Position numbers and translations under genes: made by a program | Shown here: positions 60,631 to 64,000 of the stretch, piece by piece | How the letters are laid out: every line of letters starts with the position of its first letter | Numbering within the stretch: position 1 is the stretch's first letter | Assembly (NCBI RefSeq): GCF_002135375.1 | Contig: NZ_NEGH01000003.1 | Location: forward strand, 248,001 to 312,000 | DNA: 64,000 nucleotides | Reading direction: 5' to 3' | DNA from: Acinetobacter sp. ANC 4558 | Lineage (GTDB): Bacteria > Pseudomonadota > Gammaproteobacteria > Pseudomonadales > Moraxellaceae | The notes under the pieces: model-generated | Told to the model about the DNA's origin: nothing | The model's database searches: none | What the model saw: the letters and a program-made list of their open reading frames with translations, nothing else

Positions 60631-60691
60631 TTATGCAACTTGTTGCATAACTTATATTCTAGATTTGCTTTTTATGCAACATCTTGCATAA
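60631..60691. promoter_or_regulatory. Paired palindromic operators between fadH and padR, with fadH promoter
   Basis: Two related palindromes: TTATGCAAC-tt-GTTGCATAA at 60631-60650 and TTATGCAA-catc-TTGCATAA at 60672-60691. Centres are 41 bases apart, close to four helical turns. Read toward fadH on the minus strand, TTGCAT (60679-60674) and TATAAG (60656-60651) form -35 and -10 with a 17-base spacer. One operator covers the -35 and the other the start region. The PadR protein is the likely ligand. Confidence 0.8.
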
Positions 60692-60720
60692 TAATCTCAA
60701 CTTTTTATTTATCTTTATTT

Positions 60721-61260
60721 ATGTCCTTAACTCATGTTTTATTAACAAGCCTAATTGAAAAACCAAGCAATGGTATTGAATTGGCTCGTCGTTTCGATCG
60801 CTCAATGGGCTTTTTTTGGGGGGCAACCCATCAACAAATTTATCGTGAACTGAGTTTAATGCAGCAAAAAGGATGGATTTCAACTCTCATAGAACCGAAT
60901 CAACAAAGTAGAAAAAAAACATATCAGGTTGAACAATTAGGTCGCACAGAACTGGCAAATTGGATGTTAAAAAATAGCGAACCCGCACAATTGCGAGAAG
61001 AATTGATGGTTCGATTACGTGCTGAAGCACAATTGGGAGGTAATACAATTTTACCAGAGTTGGAAAATCATTTATGCATACATCAAGAAAAATTAGCGAC
61101 GTATCAAACTATTTTTGCAAAAGATTTTTCAGAATCTTGCTCAAATGATCGTACACTTTATATTCATAAAATGATTTTACAACTTGGCATAAAAAATGAA
61201 CTAAATTGGATTGAATGGCTTGAAGAGCTCATCCCTCACCTTAAAAACTTTAGTTCATAA
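60721..61260 (+). CDS. PadR-family transcriptional regulator
   Basis: A 179-residue regulator. The winged-helix part is SLTHVLLTSLIEKPSNGIEL followed by the RQIYREL-like motif (THQQIYRELSLMQQKGWI). A C-terminal helical domain (ELMVRLRAEAQLGGNTILPEL) follows, as in PadR/Vir-type proteins. I use the ATG at 60721, because the family begins there; earlier open codons cross the operators. It is divergent from fadH and probably represses fadH and itself. The ligand may be an acyl-CoA or aromatic acid. Confidence 0.9.
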   Translation: MSLTHVLLTSLIEKPSNGIELARRFDRSMGFFWGATHQQIYRELSLMQQKGWISTLIEPNQQSRKKTYQVEQLGRTELANWMLKNSEPAQLREELMVRLRAEAQLGGNTILPELENHLCIHQEKLATYQTIFAKDFSESCSNDRTLYIHKMILQLGIKNELNWIEWLEELIPHLKNFSS

Positions 61261-61284
61261 TTTACATAAACAGGTAGAAAAAAA

Positions 61285-61656
61285 TTACTTTTGAACAAAT
61301 TCTTTTTTATAAACTTCACGCGACATCTCTGCAAATTCTACACACAATTGAATTTGCAAACCTGTTGCAACATAAGCATCAAAGGATTTCAAAAAATCAA
61401 ATAATTTAGACGTCATCAGATTTTTTTGCTCTTCTGTACGTCCACTTAGCCCTTGTAAACGAACAAAAATAAATCCTTGATTATTATCTTCACTCAGACC
61501 AATTAAATAATCTTCAACTGCTTTAATGCGAGACTTAATATCATATTCATGACCAACCAAGCCTGTATCAAACAAAGCATGGTTGAGTCCACGTAATAAA
61601 GCTTTACGATCTAACGCTTTAATATTGTCAGAATAGTCAACAAACATTTGTGGCAT
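61285..61656 (-). CDS. 5-carboxymethyl-2-hydroxymuconate isomerase-like tautomerase
   Basis: A 123-residue protein in the CHMI family. It starts MPQMFVDYSDNIKALDRKAL, so the catalytic N-terminal proline would be exposed after Met removal. The block GHEYDIKSRIKAVEDYLIG and the end IQLCVEFAEMSRE fit the family. CHMI isomerises a homoprotocatechuate-pathway intermediate, but no other pathway gene is next to it. It may therefore act on another substrate. A single gene ending close to the PadR gene; its start is 28 bases from the Pif1 stop. Confidence 0.8.
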   Translation of the reverse strand: MPQMFVDYSDNIKALDRKALLRGLNHALFDTGLVGHEYDIKSRIKAVEDYLIGLSEDNNQGFIFVRLQGLSGRTEEQKNLMTSKLFDFLKSFDAYVATGLQIQLCVEFAEMSREVYKKEFVQK

Positions 61657-61684
61657 CTTACTTTCCTATATGATTCCCTAAGCA

Positions 61685-63400
61685 CTACTCAATAAAAAGG
61701 AGTGCTAAACGTACTTGGTCATAGCCCATCTTTGGGCTGGTTAATTCAACAATGGGCCGCAATTTTATTGAACCATCATCATTAAAATGTTGTGCCTCTT
61801 GGCGCTTACTTAAGCGTTTATAAATTTTACGAATTTGTTCTACAACGTCCTCACCAGGACTTGCAACTGAAATATCTAATGCTTGTTCTTTATGCAATCG
61901 ACCTAAATGATTGATAATAGTAGCAGGTGTTAAACCACGCTCATGTGCAATATCTTGAATTTCATAGCCTGACTCAAATAATGCGCGTGTTTCATCCAAA
62001 GTTGCTGTCGCAAAATTAGCTTTATTACCACTTTTCGTCATCTTTTTTTCATTTCGTTCAATTTCTGCTTCATTTAACGTGCCACCACAATGACGAATAA
62101 ATGCTTTGTGTTGTACTGTTAAATCGATCGTCTCAAATTTACTTTCTGCTTCATTTGATAATTCTTGAAAACGACAGTCGGCTTTAATGGCTAAGTGATC
62201 GAGTTCTAAAGCTTGCTCATTAAAACCCAATAACCGTAAACCGTTTAAACTTTTTAATCGAGATAGAGCAACATAACCTTGTCCTTTTTCAAAGGTATGA
62301 CTCAAATTAATTTCTGCTGCTTCTAAAGTCATTCCTTGCGACTTATGAATCGTGATTGCCCAAGCCAATCTCAATGGAATTTGCTGAAAGCTTGCAATGG
62401 TTTTACCTGCTTCGTTATCCACAGACCAAATTTCAGGCTCTACCACCAATGTTGTACCATCCGTTAACTTAACTTTAGGTAAACAACCATATTCATCATC
62501 TTCTTCAAAACCAATTACTTCACCCAAACTACCGTTAATATAGCCCATATCAAAATTATTACGGACAAACATCACTTTAGCATTTTTCTTTAAAACCAGT
62601 GTTTCTGGTGCTCTTACTGAAGATTTTAACGTTTCAATAAGCTTATCATTACCATCACATTGAGCATCAAATTGACGTATGTCTTGGTCAATTTCATTGA
62701 GATGCTTTAAGTTAATCGTATCAACATCCATATTATGTGTATATAAACGTGTAAATGTTTCACCAATATCTTGATGGCGCGTTTGCTTTAATGCTTTGAT
62801 ATGCTCATGATCTATCGATTGGCGACGAATTGCGTTTAATATATCATTTAAATAATCATTTTCTTGACGATGCTGCTCTGTCAAATAACATACTCTAAAT
62901 TTTGCCTCAACCCACGCTTCAGACATAAAACAAAATTTATCCCGATTACGCTCATCATTTTTTCCAACAGGAGGTAACTGAAAAAAATCACCAGCAACAA
63001 TAACCTGGATACCGCCAAAAGCGTCATCGCTTTCTTTAAAATACTTTAAAACCTTATTCACCAAATTCAACTGTTTAGCATGAAGCATTGAAATTTCATC
63101 AATAATCAATACTTGTGCATTTTCTAAATGTTCTTTTAGATATTTTCGTTCCTTCATACGCTTCAAATCATCTTCTGAAAGCGCATCTTTAATACCAATG
63201 CCCGCCCAAGTATGAATCGTCATACCATTCATATGCGTTGCGGCAATACCCGTCGAAGCTGTTATTGCCACAGGTACTTTTCGTGCTTTCAAATAATTAA
63301 TATATTGATTTAATGTGTATGTTTTTCCCGCACCCGCAGAGCCTGTTAAAAATACATTTTCGCCTGCTTTGAGTAACTTAAGTGCAGTTTCCTGTTTCAT
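61685..63400 (-). CDS. Pif1-like superfamily 1 helicase with C-terminal HTH
   Basis: A 571-residue ATPase. The Walker A motif is FLTGSAGAGKTYTLN near residue 17, with ITASTGIAATHMNG (motif Ia), Walker B VLIIDEISMLHAK, and SRL near motif VI preceded by AITIHKSQGMTLE. These define the Pif1/RecD group. After residue 450 the protein has DETRALFESGYEIQDIAHER followed by GLTPATIINHLGRLHKE, a helix-turn-helix of the HTH_40 type also found at the end of RecQ-like helicases. Bacterial Pif1 proteins unwind G4 or forked DNA. The gene runs toward the CHMI gene with a 28-base gap. Confidence 0.88.
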   Translation of the reverse strand: MKQETALKLLKAGENVFLTGSAGAGKTYTLNQYINYLKARKVPVAITASTGIAATHMNGMTIHTWAGIGIKDALSEDDLKRMKERKYLKEHLENAQVLIIDEISMLHAKQLNLVNKVLKYFKESDDAFGGIQVIVAGDFFQLPPVGKNDERNRDKFCFMSEAWVEAKFRVCYLTEQHRQENDYLNDILNAIRRQSIDHEHIKALKQTRHQDIGETFTRLYTHNMDVDTINLKHLNEIDQDIRQFDAQCDGNDKLIETLKSSVRAPETLVLKKNAKVMFVRNNFDMGYINGSLGEVIGFEEDDEYGCLPKVKLTDGTTLVVEPEIWSVDNEAGKTIASFQQIPLRLAWAITIHKSQGMTLEAAEINLSHTFEKGQGYVALSRLKSLNGLRLLGFNEQALELDHLAIKADCRFQELSNEAESKFETIDLTVQHKAFIRHCGGTLNEAEIERNEKKMTKSGNKANFATATLDETRALFESGYEIQDIAHERGLTPATIINHLGRLHKEQALDISVASPGEDVVEQIRKIYKRLSKRQEAQHFNDDGSIKLRPIVELTSPKMGYDQVRLALLFIE

Positions 63401-63701
63401 ACGACCTATACCATTAAAGAACCGCTATAGCCTACAGCTTTTTATCGAAAAAGTTAAGTTTAATGGCGAATGCACTATTATTTTCGAAATAAAGAATTTG
63501 GTTTAAAATTAATGCATGCTTAGGCTATTTTGAGTATTCACTGAATTTCATCATTTTTTTAATCATATTAAATCAATGATTTCATATCATTACACTCAAT
63601 CCTTTAATCAATATACGATATTTACACTTTTCCATTGTTAATTCTCCCCTCTTTTTTGCTACAACTACACTATACAAGGATGTTTAACGATAGGAATTCT
63701 A
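63401..63701. other. Divergent promoter region between helicase and hydrolase genes
   Basis: About 300 AT-rich bases holding two divergent promoters. I could not pick a reliable -35/-10 pair. No repeat or RNA element is evident. Confidence 0.45.
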
Positions 63702-64000
63702 ATGACAATTTACACAACGTATCAGCCCGATATTTTAGGATTAACATATCAATTTACAGAATTACGGTTTCCAAATGATTATGAAGGTAAAGTGATTGCA
63801 ACACTCATTCGGAAACAAGCCCCGCAAAAAACAAAAAAAGCCGTACTTTATATTCATGGTTTTATTGATTATTTTTTTCAAACAGAAATGGCTGAACAAT
63901 TCAACCAATTTGGTTTTGATTTCTATGCTCTCGATTTACGTAAATATGGTCGATCTCATTTAAAGCATCAAAAATTTTATAATGTTAGGAATTTATCTGA
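63702..64000 (+). CDS. Alpha/beta hydrolase, 5' part (runs off the window)
   Basis: About 99 N-terminal residues are visible. No signal peptide is seen. KKAVLYIHGFIDYFF contains the oxyanion HG-F-x-D motif of lysophospholipase-like hydrolases, and FDFYALDLRKYGRSH is the following strand and helix. The nucleophile elbow lies outside the window. The start has AGGA 6 bases upstream. Likely a monoacylglycerol lipase or lysophospholipase-like serine hydrolase, but only the first third can be judged. Confidence 0.8.
   Translation, partial: MTIYTTYQPDILGLTYQFTELRFPNDYEGKVIATLIRKQAPQKTKKAVLYIHGFIDYFFQTEMAEQFNQFGFDFYALDLRKYGRSHLKHQKFYNVRNLS

Overview
The window looks like a chromosomal segment of an Acinetobacter-type gammaproteobacterium (Moraxellaceae). 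This rests on the AT-rich sequence, the gene families and their order: pyrG-kdsA-eno-ftsB-ispD, tusDCBE, prmB-aroC, and a cyd operon that starts with a cydP-like gene. Species-level assignment cannot be made from the sequence alone. Nearly all of the window is ordinary core or lightly accessory chromosome. I see no phage, insertion sequence, CRISPR array, rRNA or tRNA gene.

Layout, left to right. 1-5 kb: 5' part of an outer-membrane phospholipase A gene, a PreP-type M16 metalloprotease, a four-repeat membrane protein and a GNAT acetyltransferase, all on the minus strand. 5-11 kb: a PfkB-family (adenosine kinase-like) gene with a Rieske protein and a YqiJ-like OB-fold membrane protein, then the cytochrome bd operon cydP-cydA-cydB-cydX-ybgE, preceded by an AT-rich gap with a large inverted repeat. 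11-21 kb: an outer-membrane barrel, an AspT-type antiporter paired with a long Orn/Lys/Arg decarboxylase, an ABC exporter, and prmB-aroC. 21-29 kb: small hypothetical proteins, a MarR-MFS pair, a nitroreductase, fumC, a GalE-like protein lacking the usual catalytic lysine, and a decayed stretch. 29-36 kb: NAD malic enzyme with an AEC permease, polysaccharide deacetylase, esterase-like protein, LysR and a second GNAT.

36-46.8 kb: a siderophore-type TonB receptor with its PiuC-type hydroxylase and a convergent two-component system carrying a Fur-like box; a small XRE/membrane-protein pair with a very clear duplicated operator; the tRNA 2-thiouridylation relay tusD-tusC-tusB-tusE; and a DadA-family oxidase gene behind a tandem glycine riboswitch. 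46.9-53 kb: rodA, ispD, ftsB, eno, kdsA and pyrG, covering cell shape, isoprenoids, division, glycolysis, LPS and CTP. 53-64 kb: a lipoprotein, a LysR / dkgB / MFS cluster, a YheT-type hydrolase, fadH with a divergent PadR regulator and paired operators, an orphan CHMI-type tautomerase, a Pif1-like helicase and the start of an alpha/beta hydrolase.

No wholly new system is evident. The most informative signals are regulatory: (1) a tandem glycine riboswitch controlling a D-amino-acid dehydrogenase-like gene; (2) two identical operators 42 bp apart flanking a near-perfect promoter of the XRE pair; (3) two operators 41 bp apart between padR and fadH with the same geometry; (4) a triple-hexamer Fur-like box in front of the two-component system. 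The GalE paralogue with Tyr-x-x-x-Gln is the clearest protein oddity.
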